A DNA stretch of 64,000 bases, taken from assembly GCA_900540475.1 (NCBI GenBank), contig UQGG01000005.1, positions 1 to 64,000 on the forward strand, read 5' to 3'. Under the pieces are notes generated by a model that saw only the letters and a program-made list of their open reading frames with translations, had not been told where the DNA came from and searched no databases. The number at the start of each line of letters is the position of its first letter. The first letter of the stretch is position 1. This DNA comes from an uncultured Robinsoniella sp. Its GTDB lineage: Bacteria; Bacillota; Clostridia; Lachnospirales; Lachnospiraceae. A program made the translations under genes and the position numbers. Below are positions 33,776-42,619 of this stretch, piece after piece.

Positions 33776-35863
33776 ATGAAAAGAAAATTAGTAATGTTGG
33801 GGATATTAACTGGGGCATTGTGTTTGACAACTGCCTGCAGCGACAAAAGCACGCCCACACAGGAGACAGCGGCAGGGGTAGAAACACAGGAATCAAAAAC
33901 GACAGAAGCAGCACAGACGGAAGCGGCAGAGACAGAAATTGCAGCGGCAACGGAGAAGACCAGTGAAAAAGCCAGCGAAGCCCAATCTGAGACGAAAGAA
34001 TCAGCGGATGTGCAAACGGTTGCGTTAGTGGACAATCTGGCTGAACAGGCGAAGGTTAACGAGCAGCTTATGGCGGAAGTACAGAACGGCTATACTATGG
34101 AAGAACCTTTTGTTGTGGTTAATCCCTATGGAAACTCCCCGTTAACGGCTGTGGCTATCTTTAATACGGAAGAAGCTACCGGAGTAAAACTTTTGGTAAA
34201 GGGAGATCAGGAACAGGATAATATAGAAGGAACCTTTGGAAAAGAAACAACTCACATTATACCCATCTATGGACTGTATGCCGGAAGGGATAATGAGGTT
34301 ACGCTTACCCTAGATGACGGAACAGAGAAAACCCTGACAGTTACAACGGAAGCGTTAGAAACTTCTATCGGAAACAAGGCAGAAGTAACAACACTGGATG
34401 ATACGGCTTATGATTTTTCAAAGCTTACATTTGCATCCGGCGGCGGAGCGAATGAAATCGCAGCATATGACAGCAAAGGTGATATCAGATGGTATATGAA
34501 GATTTCCGGGCTTCCGTTTAAGCAGCTTTCCAATGGGCATTTTATGGCTCTGACAGACACCCTGATTCATCCGTTATACTATATGTCCGGACTCACAGAA
34601 TTTGATCTGTCAGGAAAGATCTATAATGAATATAGTATCCCGGGCGGTTCCCATCATGCAATGTTTGAAATGTCAAACGGCAATCTGCTGGTTGGAAGCT
34701 GCAGTACGGATTTTTCCAAAGTGGAAGACCGGATTGTAGAGTTAGACAGAACCACTGGAGAAGTGGTGTGGGAACTTCAGCTGGAAGATATTCTGAATCC
34801 GGAAGACGGCGGTTCTTTGAACCGGACAGAAGAAGACTGGTTCCATAATAACGCGCTGTGGTATGACGAGGCAACCGATACCATTTTACTTTCCGGACGT
34901 CACGTAGATGCAGTAATCGGCGTAAATAAAACCGATAAAACGTTAAGCTGGGTTATGGGTAATCCCGATGGCTGGACTACGGTTGACTCCAAATACTTCT
35001 TTACACCAGTTGGAGAAAACTTTGAATGGCAGTATGCACAGCACAATGTTACCATGCTTCCAAATGGAGATGTAATGGTATTTGATAATGGTGATTCCAG
35101 GACTAAGGCAACGAATCCGGATGCGGCTGTAACCGGTGACCAGGTGTATTCCAGAGCAGTTGTATATCGCTTGAACACGGCGGATATGACAATTGAACAG
35201 GTTTGGGAATATGGAAAGGAAAGAGGCGCTGAGTGGTATTCTTCCTTTATCAGCGGTGCTGACTATATCGGTGAGAACGATTACTGGATAACATCAGGCG
35301 GAAATATGTTTGATACAGAAAATAATACTTATGATGTATCTCCTATGAATCAGCTCTCCGGAAATGTTACAAAGCAGGCACACATCAATGAGGTAAAGGA
35401 TGACAAGCTGGTATTTGAAATGATAATCCCAGGTCTTGTTTACCGTAGTATCAGAGCTTCCATGTACCAGGAAAGCAACCCATACCTGGATCTGACTGCT
35501 AAGGGACAGTGGCTTGGAGATCTTGGAGTTACCCAAACCGCAGAGCAGGAAGTAAACTGCGAAAATGCAGTGGCAGGTGATGCATCCTGGAGCATTGTGC
35601 AGAAACCATTTGGTATGATGTTCAGCGGTATTGTGACCAGTAAAAATGAAGAGGTTCAACCTGGCTTTGTAGTATTGAAAGACGAAGAAGGAAATCAGAA
35701 GGTATATACTTTAGGACAGATGCCTGTAAAGCAGGATGATGGTTCTACGCTTTTGAATATGTCTGCAACAGTTTCCGGGAAAGGGCTGGAAGGCAAGACG
35801 TATCATGTCTATATTCAGACGGATGGCAATGTATACGATACTGGATATCAGGTAAAATTTTAG
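33776..35863 (+). CDS. Arylsulfate sulfotransferase, lipoprotein, divergent copy 2
   Basis: A 695-residue lipoprotein with lipobox-like TTAC near residue 20 and an Ala/Glu/Thr-rich stalk to about residue 85. It is the most divergent of the four copies: the N-terminal region lacks the DKGPQYVKVKVDG stretch of copies 1 and 4, yet the active-site residues sit at almost the same positions: His293/His294 (GSHHA), His357 and Asn359 (DWFHNNA), Arg375 (SGRH) and His423 (YAQHN). A different acceptor range is likely. It starts 12 bp after copy 1. Confidence 0.9.
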   Translation: MKRKLVMLGILTGALCLTTACSDKSTPTQETAAGVETQESKTTEAAQTEAAETEIAAATEKTSEKASEAQSETKESADVQTVALVDNLAEQAKVNEQLMAEVQNGYTMEEPFVVVNPYGNSPLTAVAIFNTEEATGVKLLVKGDQEQDNIEGTFGKETTHIIPIYGLYAGRDNEVTLTLDDGTEKTLTVTTEALETSIGNKAEVTTLDDTAYDFSKLTFASGGGANEIAAYDSKGDIRWYMKISGLPFKQLSNGHFMALTDTLIHPLYYMSGLTEFDLSGKIYNEYSIPGGSHHAMFEMSNGNLLVGSCSTDFSKVEDRIVELDRTTGEVVWELQLEDILNPEDGGSLNRTEEDWFHNNALWYDEATDTILLSGRHVDAVIGVNKTDKTLSWVMGNPDGWTTVDSKYFFTPVGENFEWQYAQHNVTMLPNGDVMVFDNGDSRTKATNPDAAVTGDQVYSRAVVYRLNTADMTIEQVWEYGKERGAEWYSSFISGADYIGENDYWITSGGNMFDTENNTYDVSPMNQLSGNVTKQAHINEVKDDKLVFEMIIPGLVYRSIRASMYQESNPYLDLTAKGQWLGDLGVTQTAEQEVNCENAVAGDASWSIVQKPFGMMFSGIVTSKNEEVQPGFVVLKDEEGNQKVYTLGQMPVKQDDGSTLLNMSATVSGKGLEGKTYHVYIQTDGNVYDTGYQVKF

Positions 35864-35873
35864 TATGAAGCAG

Positions 35874-35913
35874 ACAAAGAGTATATGCCTACTTTAGGTA
35901 ATATACTCTTTGT
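35874..35913 (+). terminator. Terminator-like hairpin between ASST copies 2 and 3
   Basis: ACAAAGAGTATAT pairs with ATATACTCTTTGT around a ~13-nt loop, followed by TATTTATA. The weak T-run suggests partial termination or mRNA processing rather than a full stop. Confidence 0.6.
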
Positions 35914-35934
35914 TATTTATATGGAGGGAAAACG

Positions 35935-38040
35935 ATGAAGCATAAATTTATCAGAAGTATGCTGTGTGTCATTACCGTAGCGGCTGCACTGGGCATTTCC
36001 GGCTGCTCCACTGCCAAAACGGACAGTAAAGCGTCAGATAAGGCGCAGCAGCAGGAAAACAGCCAGGCTGCTTCCACGGAAGCGGAATATACAGATGAGC
36101 AAAAAGAGCAGTTCATTGACACGAGAACCAATAAAAAAGAAAAAGGCCCCCAGCTGGTAAAGTATAAGATCGATAAACAGGAAAACACGCTTATTCAGGG
36201 GAACGATAAAACCGGGGAAAACATAACAACAGATATCCCGCTGGCCATGAGCCTGGAAGAAAATACATATCAGGTAGATCAAATGATTCAGGACGAACTG
36301 GAGTCCGGTAACTATACATTTGAAGAACCTTTCGTTGTCCAAAATCCTTATCAGAATGCGCCGCTCACTGCTTTTGTAGTTTACACCGGAGACCAGGAGG
36401 CCTCGGTAAGGGTTACGGTGAAAGGAAAAGACGAAGAACATAATATCGTTGATACTTTAGACGCAGCTACTCAGCATAAAGTGCCCATTGTCGGCTTATA
36501 CGCAGATACGGATAATGAGGTACTGCTGGAAGAACTGGATGCTGACGGCAAGGTAATAAAGTCAAACACAATAAATATAGAAACGGAATCTCTACCGGAT
36601 GAGCTTAAAGATGTCGTGAAATTAGAAGAAAAGACAACGGTATCTGCCATGGGATTAATGATAGTAACCGGAGGAGGAGCACCTTACCTCTATGGTTTTG
36701 ATTCCAACGGGGATATCAGGTGGTATCTTCTGAACAAACCCGGGGCTTCTTTTGGAGGATATCCCCTAACCAACGGACATTTTCTGATCGAAGCAGAAGA
36801 CACTTTAATGCCTACTTGCGGTAAGCCAAGAGCGGCACAGTTCCATGAAATAGATTTGACGGGAAGAGTATACCAGGATTACTTCTTTAATTCAGGATCA
36901 CATCATGAGATTAAAGAAAAAGAACCGGATGGCAATCTCCTTGTATTGTCTGATTCCGGATCAGGTTATGTGCAGGATTTATTACAGGAATACGACAGAA
37001 AAACAGGGGAAATCGTAAAAGAGCTGGATTTAAAAGAACTTTTTAAAGACAGTGGATATGTCAATAAATCTGACTGGGCTCATACCAATACATTTTCTTA
37101 TGACGCGAAAACGGATTCCGTTATTGTAAATCCCAGGAATCTGCACTCAGCGGTAAAAATTAATTGGAGCACAAATGAAATTGAATGGATTCTCGGTAAC
37201 CCCAAGTTCTGGGAAGGAACCGGTCTGGAAGATAAAGTGTTGCAGCCGGAAGGAGACATTCAGTGGCATTATCAGCCACATACGGTCTACCAGCTGGATG
37301 AAGATCTGGACGGAAATCCCGATACAATTCATGTGATGATGTTTGACAATCATTATGCAGCGAATCGAAAAGTAGATTATTTTGATGATACCGGTTATTC
37401 TTATGTAAAATCCTATACTATAGATCCTCAGAAAATGACGGTAGTGCAGGATCACGTATATGAATGTGACCGTTCCCAGGTTACCTCTAATTTCCTGTTT
37501 GATGGAGCAATGAGCCGTGTATTTGCCGTTTGTGCATATGCCGGTGATTCGGACAGCGGCTTATATGGAAGAGTCATTGAATATGATTATGAAAGTGGGG
37601 ATAAACTGAATCAGTACTATATCGACCACAATTTCTATCGCGCCTACTCCATCAAAGTTGATTTAGACAGCTGTAATGATGAGGTAAATGTAACAGATTC
37701 ATATTTGAAAGGAACCCTTCGAATACCGGTAGAAGTGAATGAAAAGGCAGAGGCGCCCACAGACACCCTTTCATCCAGTGAAAAGAAAGAGATGAGTGTC
37801 TCCCTCTATAAAGATATTCTGCTGTTCAGAGCCCAAAACCATGCTTTTACCCAGGTCATTTTTGCAGGTAAAGAGCATACATACGTTTACGATATTTCCG
37901 ATCTGAAGACCAAGTCAGAGACAAAATTTGTGTACTCCGTTCCGATTCCGTTAAGTAAGCTTTCACCCGATGAATATGAGATTTACGTAATGTGGCAGGA
38001 GCGGTATATATCAATAGATCAATCCTTTACCATAAAATAA
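35935..38040 (+). CDS. Arylsulfate sulfotransferase, lipoprotein, copy 3
   Basis: A 701-residue paralog of copy 1 with a lipoprotein signal (lipobox ISGC, Cys23) in place of the membrane helix, then a Gln/Ala/Ser linker. The catalytic set is complete: His323/His324 (GSHHE), His383 and Asn385 (DWAHTNT), Arg401 (NPRN) and His449 (YQPHT). Beyond residue ~60 it follows copy 1 very closely ('DIRWYLLNKPGA', 'KPRAAQFHEIDLTGRVYQDYF'), so the two differ mainly in anchoring and in surface residues. Confidence 0.92.
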   Translation: MKHKFIRSMLCVITVAAALGISGCSTAKTDSKASDKAQQQENSQAASTEAEYTDEQKEQFIDTRTNKKEKGPQLVKYKIDKQENTLIQGNDKTGENITTDIPLAMSLEENTYQVDQMIQDELESGNYTFEEPFVVQNPYQNAPLTAFVVYTGDQEASVRVTVKGKDEEHNIVDTLDAATQHKVPIVGLYADTDNEVLLEELDADGKVIKSNTINIETESLPDELKDVVKLEEKTTVSAMGLMIVTGGGAPYLYGFDSNGDIRWYLLNKPGASFGGYPLTNGHFLIEAEDTLMPTCGKPRAAQFHEIDLTGRVYQDYFFNSGSHHEIKEKEPDGNLLVLSDSGSGYVQDLLQEYDRKTGEIVKELDLKELFKDSGYVNKSDWAHTNTFSYDAKTDSVIVNPRNLHSAVKINWSTNEIEWILGNPKFWEGTGLEDKVLQPEGDIQWHYQPHTVYQLDEDLDGNPDTIHVMMFDNHYAANRKVDYFDDTGYSYVKSYTIDPQKMTVVQDHVYECDRSQVTSNFLFDGAMSRVFAVCAYAGDSDSGLYGRVIEYDYESGDKLNQYYIDHNFYRAYSIKVDLDSCNDEVNVTDSYLKGTLRIPVEVNEKAEAPTDTLSSSEKKEMSVSLYKDILLFRAQNHAFTQVIFAGKEHTYVYDISDLKTKSETKFVYSVPIPLSKLSPDEYEIYVMWQERYISIDQSFTIK

Positions 38041-38081
38041 ATGACAGATACAAAAGATAGAAATTCCACCTGAGAGTTTCT

Positions 38082-38134
38082 AAAAAGCCGATAATTACAG
38101 TGCCCTAATAAACACTGGAGTTATCGGCTTTTTT
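38082..38134 (+). terminator. Intrinsic terminator after ASST copy 3
   Basis: AAAGCCGATAA pairs with TTATCGGCTTT (with CAGTG/CACTG continuing inside) and TTTTTT follows. Copy 4 is therefore probably a separate transcription unit. Confidence 0.88.
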
Positions 38135-38342
38135 GCCCGAAAGCCACTACCAAAACCTGATTAAAATCACAAAATGGATTTTTTTAGCAATCGAAAGTAA
38201 GTTTATCATATTTTTTTCGTATTTTTATGCTAAAATCCTTAATTATTATGTAATAGGCATCTATTCTTTCGATCACAGGATATCAAGGTGCTGACAGTAC
38301 GAAGGAAACTACAACGACAGAATGAGATGGAAGGGAGAAATA
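38135..38342 (+). other. Upstream region of ASST copy 4
   Basis: A T-rich stretch with a TAAAAT box near 38232 that could be a -10 element, but no convincing -35. The ribosome binding site AAGGGAGA at about 38331-38338 precedes the ATG at 38343. No gene or clear RNA element seen. Confidence 0.4.
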
Positions 38343-40382
38343 ATGAGTAAGAAAAAAAAGTATATAGCTATAGGCAGTATTGCAGCCGTGTTTTTGATCT
38401 TATTAGCTGGTGCCGCAGTCTTTTATTTGACTCAGCCTGATTTACGTTTTATTGATACCAGAATAAGCAAAAAAGACAAGGGACCGCAATACGTGAAAGT
38501 AAAAGTGGATGGCAGTGAAACAAAAACCATTAAGAGTGATAAAGAATCCGGCGGGAATATATCGGTATCTGAGGGGATTAAGCTAAAGCAGTCATTAGAA
38601 GAAGAAACAGTTAAAATTGACAAGATGCTTCAGGAAGAATTAGAAAAGGGTGAATATAGCTTTGAAGAACCATTAGTAATACTAAATCCGTATCAAAATT
38701 CTCCACTCACAGCAGTGGCAGTTTTTTCTACAAAAGAAGAGAGTCAGATTCAGGTAACGGTGAAGGGAAAAACACAAGAAAATGACATCACAGATACGAT
38801 AGAAGCAACAAAACAGCATATTATTCCCATAGTTGGACTGTATGCTGAAATGGAAAACAATGTTATACTGGAGGAACTGGATAAGGATGGGAAAGCAGTT
38901 CGTTCTACTACTCTGAAGATTCAGACGGATTCTTTGCCGGATGTATTTATAGATGCAGTGAAAATGGAAAAGAAGACTACTGAATCATCCGTTAAATTAA
39001 TGGTTGTTACCGGAGGTGCCAATCCCTACATATATGGATTTGATTCCAGCGGTGACATCAGGTGGGCACTATTGTATACAAAGGGAGCTAACTTTGGAGG
39101 ATATCCATTAACGAATGGACATTTTCTGATTGAATCAGAAAATACATTGATGGCAAATGCAGGAGAACCCAGATCTACCCAGTATCATGAGGTAGATTAT
39201 TTAGGAAGAGTATATCAAGACTACTTCTTTACTTCAGGTGCACATCATGAAATCAAGGAAAAGGAACCAGATGGTAATCTGCTTGTCTTATCCGATTCAG
39301 GAGATGGGTACTTAAAAGATCTCTTACAAGAATATGATCGTGAGACAGGGGAAGTTGTTAAGGAGTTAAACTTGCGTCCTTTATTCAAAGAATCCGGTTA
39401 CATTAACAAAGCGGACTGGGCACATACAAATACGCTTTCTTATGATAAAGCAACAGATTCAATTATTGTTAATCCAAGAAATTTGCACGCCGCAGTTAAA
39501 ATTAACTGGAGTACAGACGAAATAGAATGGATTTTAGGTGACCCCAAATTCTGGGAAGGTACAGGTTTAGAAGATAAGGTTCTACAGCCTGAGGGAGATA
39601 TTCACTGGCATTATCAGCCTCATACAGTGTATCAGCTGGAGGAAGATATCGACAATGATCCAAAGACGATACATGTAATGCTGTTTGATAATCACAATGA
39701 TAAGAACAGAAAGGTGGAAGGCTTTGAACATACAGGCAATTCATATGTAAAACTATATACCATTGATCCGGAAAAAATGACAGTTAAACAAGATCATATT
39801 TACGAATGTGAATATTCACCGGTTACCTCAAATTATCTTTTGGATTATGATAATAAAAGGGTGTTTGCAGCATCTGCATATTCCGGAAGTAAAAAGACCG
39901 GACTCTATGGAACTGTTACAGAGTATGATTTTGATAGTGAAGAAGTATTAAACCAATATAAAATTAACCATAATTTTTATCGGGCATATAATATAGAGCT
40001 GGACTTTAGCAGCTGTTTGCAGCAGGTTAATGTAGAGGATACATACTTAAAGGGGCAGATTCGATTTCCGGTAAAAGTAGATGCGAAAGTAAATAAACCA
40101 ATAAGAAATTTAAAGGCCGATTCAAAAGCGCAGATCAGTATGGCTGTGTTAAAAGATATATTGCTATTTACAGCTAAAAATCATTGTTACACACAAGTTA
40201 TTTTTTCAGGTGAAAATAATACATATATATATGATATTTCGGATATAAAGGAAAGAATTGAGTATTCCTTTGTTTATGCAATACCCATCCCGTTAACAGA
40301 ATTTGCGAATGATACATACAACATATATATAATGTGCCAGGATGAGTATTTTAATTTAAATCAATCCATAACCATATCTTAA
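38343..40382 (+). CDS. Arylsulfate sulfotransferase, membrane-anchored, copy 4
   Basis: A 679-residue paralog of copy 1 with an N-terminal membrane helix (residues about 6-28) and no lipobox. Catalytic residues: His301/His302 (GAHHE), His361 and Asn363 (DWAHTNT), Arg379 (NPRN) and His427 (YQPHT). Its DNA is noticeably more AT-rich, with more A- and T-ending codons, than copies 1-3. Transcription probably starts in its own upstream region, as a strong terminator separates it from copy 3. ATG 38343 fits the AAGGGAGA site; a longer frame from 38322 does not. Confidence 0.91.
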   Translation: MSKKKKYIAIGSIAAVFLILLAGAAVFYLTQPDLRFIDTRISKKDKGPQYVKVKVDGSETKTIKSDKESGGNISVSEGIKLKQSLEEETVKIDKMLQEELEKGEYSFEEPLVILNPYQNSPLTAVAVFSTKEESQIQVTVKGKTQENDITDTIEATKQHIIPIVGLYAEMENNVILEELDKDGKAVRSTTLKIQTDSLPDVFIDAVKMEKKTTESSVKLMVVTGGANPYIYGFDSSGDIRWALLYTKGANFGGYPLTNGHFLIESENTLMANAGEPRSTQYHEVDYLGRVYQDYFFTSGAHHEIKEKEPDGNLLVLSDSGDGYLKDLLQEYDRETGEVVKELNLRPLFKESGYINKADWAHTNTLSYDKATDSIIVNPRNLHAAVKINWSTDEIEWILGDPKFWEGTGLEDKVLQPEGDIHWHYQPHTVYQLEEDIDNDPKTIHVMLFDNHNDKNRKVEGFEHTGNSYVKLYTIDPEKMTVKQDHIYECEYSPVTSNYLLDYDNKRVFAASAYSGSKKTGLYGTVTEYDFDSEEVLNQYKINHNFYRAYNIELDFSSCLQQVNVEDTYLKGQIRFPVKVDAKVNKPIRNLKADSKAQISMAVLKDILLFTAKNHCYTQVIFSGENNTYIYDISDIKERIEYSFVYAIPIPLTEFANDTYNIYIMCQDEYFNLNQSITIS

Positions 40383-40387
40383 TTATT

Positions 40388-40417
40388 GACTGCCGTATTC
40401 ATTATGATACGGCAGTC
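40388..40417. terminator. Hairpin between convergent genes
   Basis: GACTGCCGTAT pairs perfectly with ATACGGCAGTC; TTTAT follows on the plus strand. It lies between ASST copy 4 and the leftward gene and may act for both. Confidence 0.7.
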
Positions 40418-40421
40418 TTTA

Positions 40422-41093
40422 TCATTTTTCCCAAAACTTCATCCCTTCTTCATAAGGAATCGTAAATTCAATAATACCATTGGAATAGGGAGCGAGATCA
40501 TATTGCTGGAAATAGATTACAATTCCTTCCGGTGTTAAATAAAAGTTATCCGGAGAAAAGGAGATCGATACATTTTGTTCATGATTCTTAAAATAATCCG
40601 GATGGGAAACGGAACTTTCCAGCTGCTTGCTGATCATTTCATTGATCCGGTTACGAACATTGCTTTTATAGTCGCTGCCCGGTTCAAAGAAATCCTTCAG
40701 GTGTATCAGATGTCCGGTATTTAAGTTCCAGGTGTTGGAGTAGCGGAGCGTGGAGCCATGTGCGCCGCCGGTAAACATATAATGGTCAAAATACAGACTC
40801 AGAATACAATCCTCGTTGAAAGTTACTTTATACCGGATATCTACCTCATCCGGAAGAAAAGGGTATCCGTGTGCCTTTGTGTACTGCAGCTGTATAGAGG
40901 CTTCCTTAAACAGATTGGTGCGGCACTCATTTTCATAAACGCCGGCTCTTGTTACATAATACTTATTAATTTTTATGAGCGCTTCGTTGTTACAGCCGTC
41001 TTTTAGCTGGGGGTAATTAATCGTATAAGAAAGAACTGGGGTATTTTCAAAATACATGGTATCTTCCAGTAAAAAATCTTCCACAGTAACCAT
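40422..41093 (-). CDS. DUF3298/DUF4163 (RsiV/PdaC-like) protein
   Basis: A 223-residue protein with no signal peptide or membrane segment. The middle and C-terminal parts ('MFTGGAHGSTLRYSNTWNL', 'LIHLKDFFEPGSDYKSNVRNRI', 'VIYFQQYDLAPYSNGIIEFTIPY') match the DUF4163 plus DUF3298 pair found in RsiV anti-sigma factors and PdaC. In those proteins the domain is extracellular and binds lysozyme or peptidoglycan; here it stands alone, apparently cytoplasmic, so its role is unclear. The ribosome binding site is weak. Confidence 0.75.
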   Translation of the reverse strand: MVTVEDFLLEDTMYFENTPVLSYTINYPQLKDGCNNEALIKINKYYVTRAGVYENECRTNLFKEASIQLQYTKAHGYPFLPDEVDIRYKVTFNEDCILSLYFDHYMFTGGAHGSTLRYSNTWNLNTGHLIHLKDFFEPGSDYKSNVRNRINEMISKQLESSVSHPDYFKNHEQNVSISFSPDNFYLTPEGIVIYFQQYDLAPYSNGIIEFTIPYEEGMKFWEK

Positions 41094-41355
41094 TTTACCA
41101 ACTCATTCGTTTTTTCTATTATATGAAAAAATATAGCTTTTGATAAAAATTCAGGGAGATTCCAGGAGAAAAGAATGGAAACTTTCGAATAAAATAGCCT
41201 TATTTTCAGCCCTAAATTTGAATGAAACGCCGGAATCCACTGATAAAAACAGGACAGGCACCAGACTTTACAAAGATTTTACACTACATTTTCATGGATT
41301 CATGTAAAATACAGACAGGCAGGAAAATATATTTAAGATATTCAACCAAGGAATA

Positions 41356-41372
41356 TTGTAGTTTTTCTACAA
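41356..41372. promoter_or_regulatory. Candidate RpiR operator, site 1
   Basis: TTGTAGTTTTTCTACAA, a perfect palindrome with a 5-nt centre. Its reverse complement occurs exactly at 42464-42480 on the other side of rpiR. Confidence 0.55.
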
Positions 41373-41382
41373 GATCCAGAGC

Positions 41383-41520
41383 GTGTTTAAAATTTATTTC
41401 TGCCATGGCATACCACACTTTGCGGCTATATGCCCCAAATTCAGGTTACGCGTCCCGCTCTACCACAAACTGTGACATGCATCTTGTGACTGCATTTGTC
41501 AGAAAGCAATTTAAAAACAC
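41383..41520. repeat. Palindromic-ended repeat element, copy B (138 bp)
   Basis: Inverted ends GTGTTTAAAATTT and AATTTAAAAACAC, with internal blocks shared with 20436-20587 (TTTGCGGC, GCCCCAAATTCAGGTTA, CACAAACTG, GTCAGAAAGCAATTT). It sits directly upstream of the rpiR ribosome binding site, just as copy A sits upstream of eutH. Confidence 0.65.
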
Positions 41521-41542
41521 ACTTCAGGAAGAAGGAATCAGT

Positions 41543-42421
41543 ATGCGTTTAGAAGAAACAATCAGTTTTCGTATTGAAGAGGTATATGCATCTCTGCGGA
41601 CATCAGAGAAGCGGACAGCAGATTATGTATTAGGGTCATTAGACCGGGTTGGAAAAATGTCACTTACAGATTTGTCAAAAAATGCTGGGGTAAGCCAGCC
41701 CACGATTCTGCGTTTTGTGAAAGCTCTGGGATTTAATGGATTTCGGGAATTTAAATATGCCGTTGTGGAAGAGATGGCTCAGGATGTGAAAGCGCCGTCA
41801 GACGGGATCTCAGCCATGTACGGGTATCGGCTGAATGCGTCTGATTCTGTGGATAAGGTTCCGGCTAAAACAATCGCCACCACGATCAAGGTGATGGAAA
41901 ATACGCTAAAATGCATATCTACCACGAAATACAGCCAGGTGGTGGACCTTATAGCCAATGCAGATATAATAGATGTCTACGGTGTGGAAAATTCAGGAAC
42001 GACCGTCAGTGACCTGTATACAAAGCTGCTCTATCTGGGGTTGAAATGCCGTAGTTTTAACGACTATTACCTGCAGAGAATCTGTGCCAGCAACTTAACC
42101 AAAAAAGACGTGGCAATCGGGATCTCTTATTCCGGCAGTTCCAAAGATACGGTGGATGTAATGCGGATCGCTAAAAAAAGCGGAGCAAAGACCATCGTAA
42201 TCACTAACTTCGAAAATGCCCTGATCAGTAAATATGCGGATATTACCCTGTGTACTACCCATGATCAGCTGTTATATGGAGATGCCATCTTTTCCAGGGC
42301 TTCCCAGCTGGCATTGGTGGATATGATCTATCTTGGAATTATTTTAAGCGACTATGATAAATATGCCAGACAGCTGGATAAGAGCGGGCGCATTATAAGA
42401 GATAAAGCGTACGATGCGTAA
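41543..42421 (+). CDS. RpiR family transcriptional regulator (likely regulator of the AEP operon)
   Basis: A 292-residue regulator. Residues about 5-80 form the RpiR helix-turn-helix ('MSLTDLSKNAGVSQPTILRFVKALGF', split over residues 37-62); residues about 120-265 form a SIS domain ('DIIDVYGVENSGTT', 'GISYSGSSKDTVDVMRIAKKSGAKTIVITN') that normally binds phosphosugars or similar ligands. The start at 41543 follows AAGGAA; the frame extends back to 41222 only through a repeat. The downstream operon degrades 2-aminoethylphosphonate, so that compound or a derivative is a plausible ligand. Confidence 0.88.
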   Translation: MRLEETISFRIEEVYASLRTSEKRTADYVLGSLDRVGKMSLTDLSKNAGVSQPTILRFVKALGFNGFREFKYAVVEEMAQDVKAPSDGISAMYGYRLNASDSVDKVPAKTIATTIKVMENTLKCISTTKYSQVVDLIANADIIDVYGVENSGTTVSDLYTKLLYLGLKCRSFNDYYLQRICASNLTKKDVAIGISYSGSSKDTVDVMRIAKKSGAKTIVITNFENALISKYADITLCTTHDQLLYGDAIFSRASQLALVDMIYLGIILSDYDKYARQLDKSGRIIRDKAYDA

Positions 42422-42450
42422 TTTTGAAAAACATTTTGAAGCATGAAATT

Positions 42451-42500
42451 GGAACTGTGATTTTTGTAGAAAAACTACAAGGATACAGTTCCTTTTTTGT
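42451..42500 (+). terminator. rpiR terminator enclosing candidate RpiR operator, site 2
   Basis: GGAACTGT (42451-42458) pairs with ACAGTTCC (42485-42492), followed by TTTTTTG. Its loop holds TTGTAGAAAAACTACAA (42464-42480), itself palindromic and identical, on the opposite strand, to site 1. The element could terminate rpiR and also bind RpiR about 65 bp upstream of the phn -35 box. Confidence 0.7.
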
Positions 42501-42543
42501 GCCTATTTTACAATAACTTTACAAAGAATTGAACTGGATTTTA

Positions 42544-42572
42544 TTGTTATTTGGTGAGGGCATTGCTATAAT
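42544..42572 (+). promoter_or_regulatory. Promoter of the aminoethylphosphonate operon
   Basis: TTGTTA (42544-42549) and TATAAT (42567-42572) with a 17-bp spacer, 48 bp before the ATPase start. Confidence 0.65.
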
Positions 42573-42619
42573 GGCGGTGTTCAAAGGAAAACAGTGTTGA
42601 AAAGTAAAGGAGTATTGTA

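Larger units (their letters stand above)
41094..41542. other. Intergenic region between the RsiV-like gene and rpiR
   Basis: No gene supported. It holds the 17-bp palindrome at 41356-41372, repeat element B (41383-41520), and the rpiR ribosome binding site AAGGAA (about 41531-41537). An upstream frame continuing the RpiR reading frame runs through the repeat and is not considered coding. Confidence 0.5.

Noticed and set aside
41222..41542. 107-residue N-terminal extension of the RpiR protein
   Set aside because: It passes through the palindrome and repeat element B and shows no family similarity; the normal RpiR start is at 41543.
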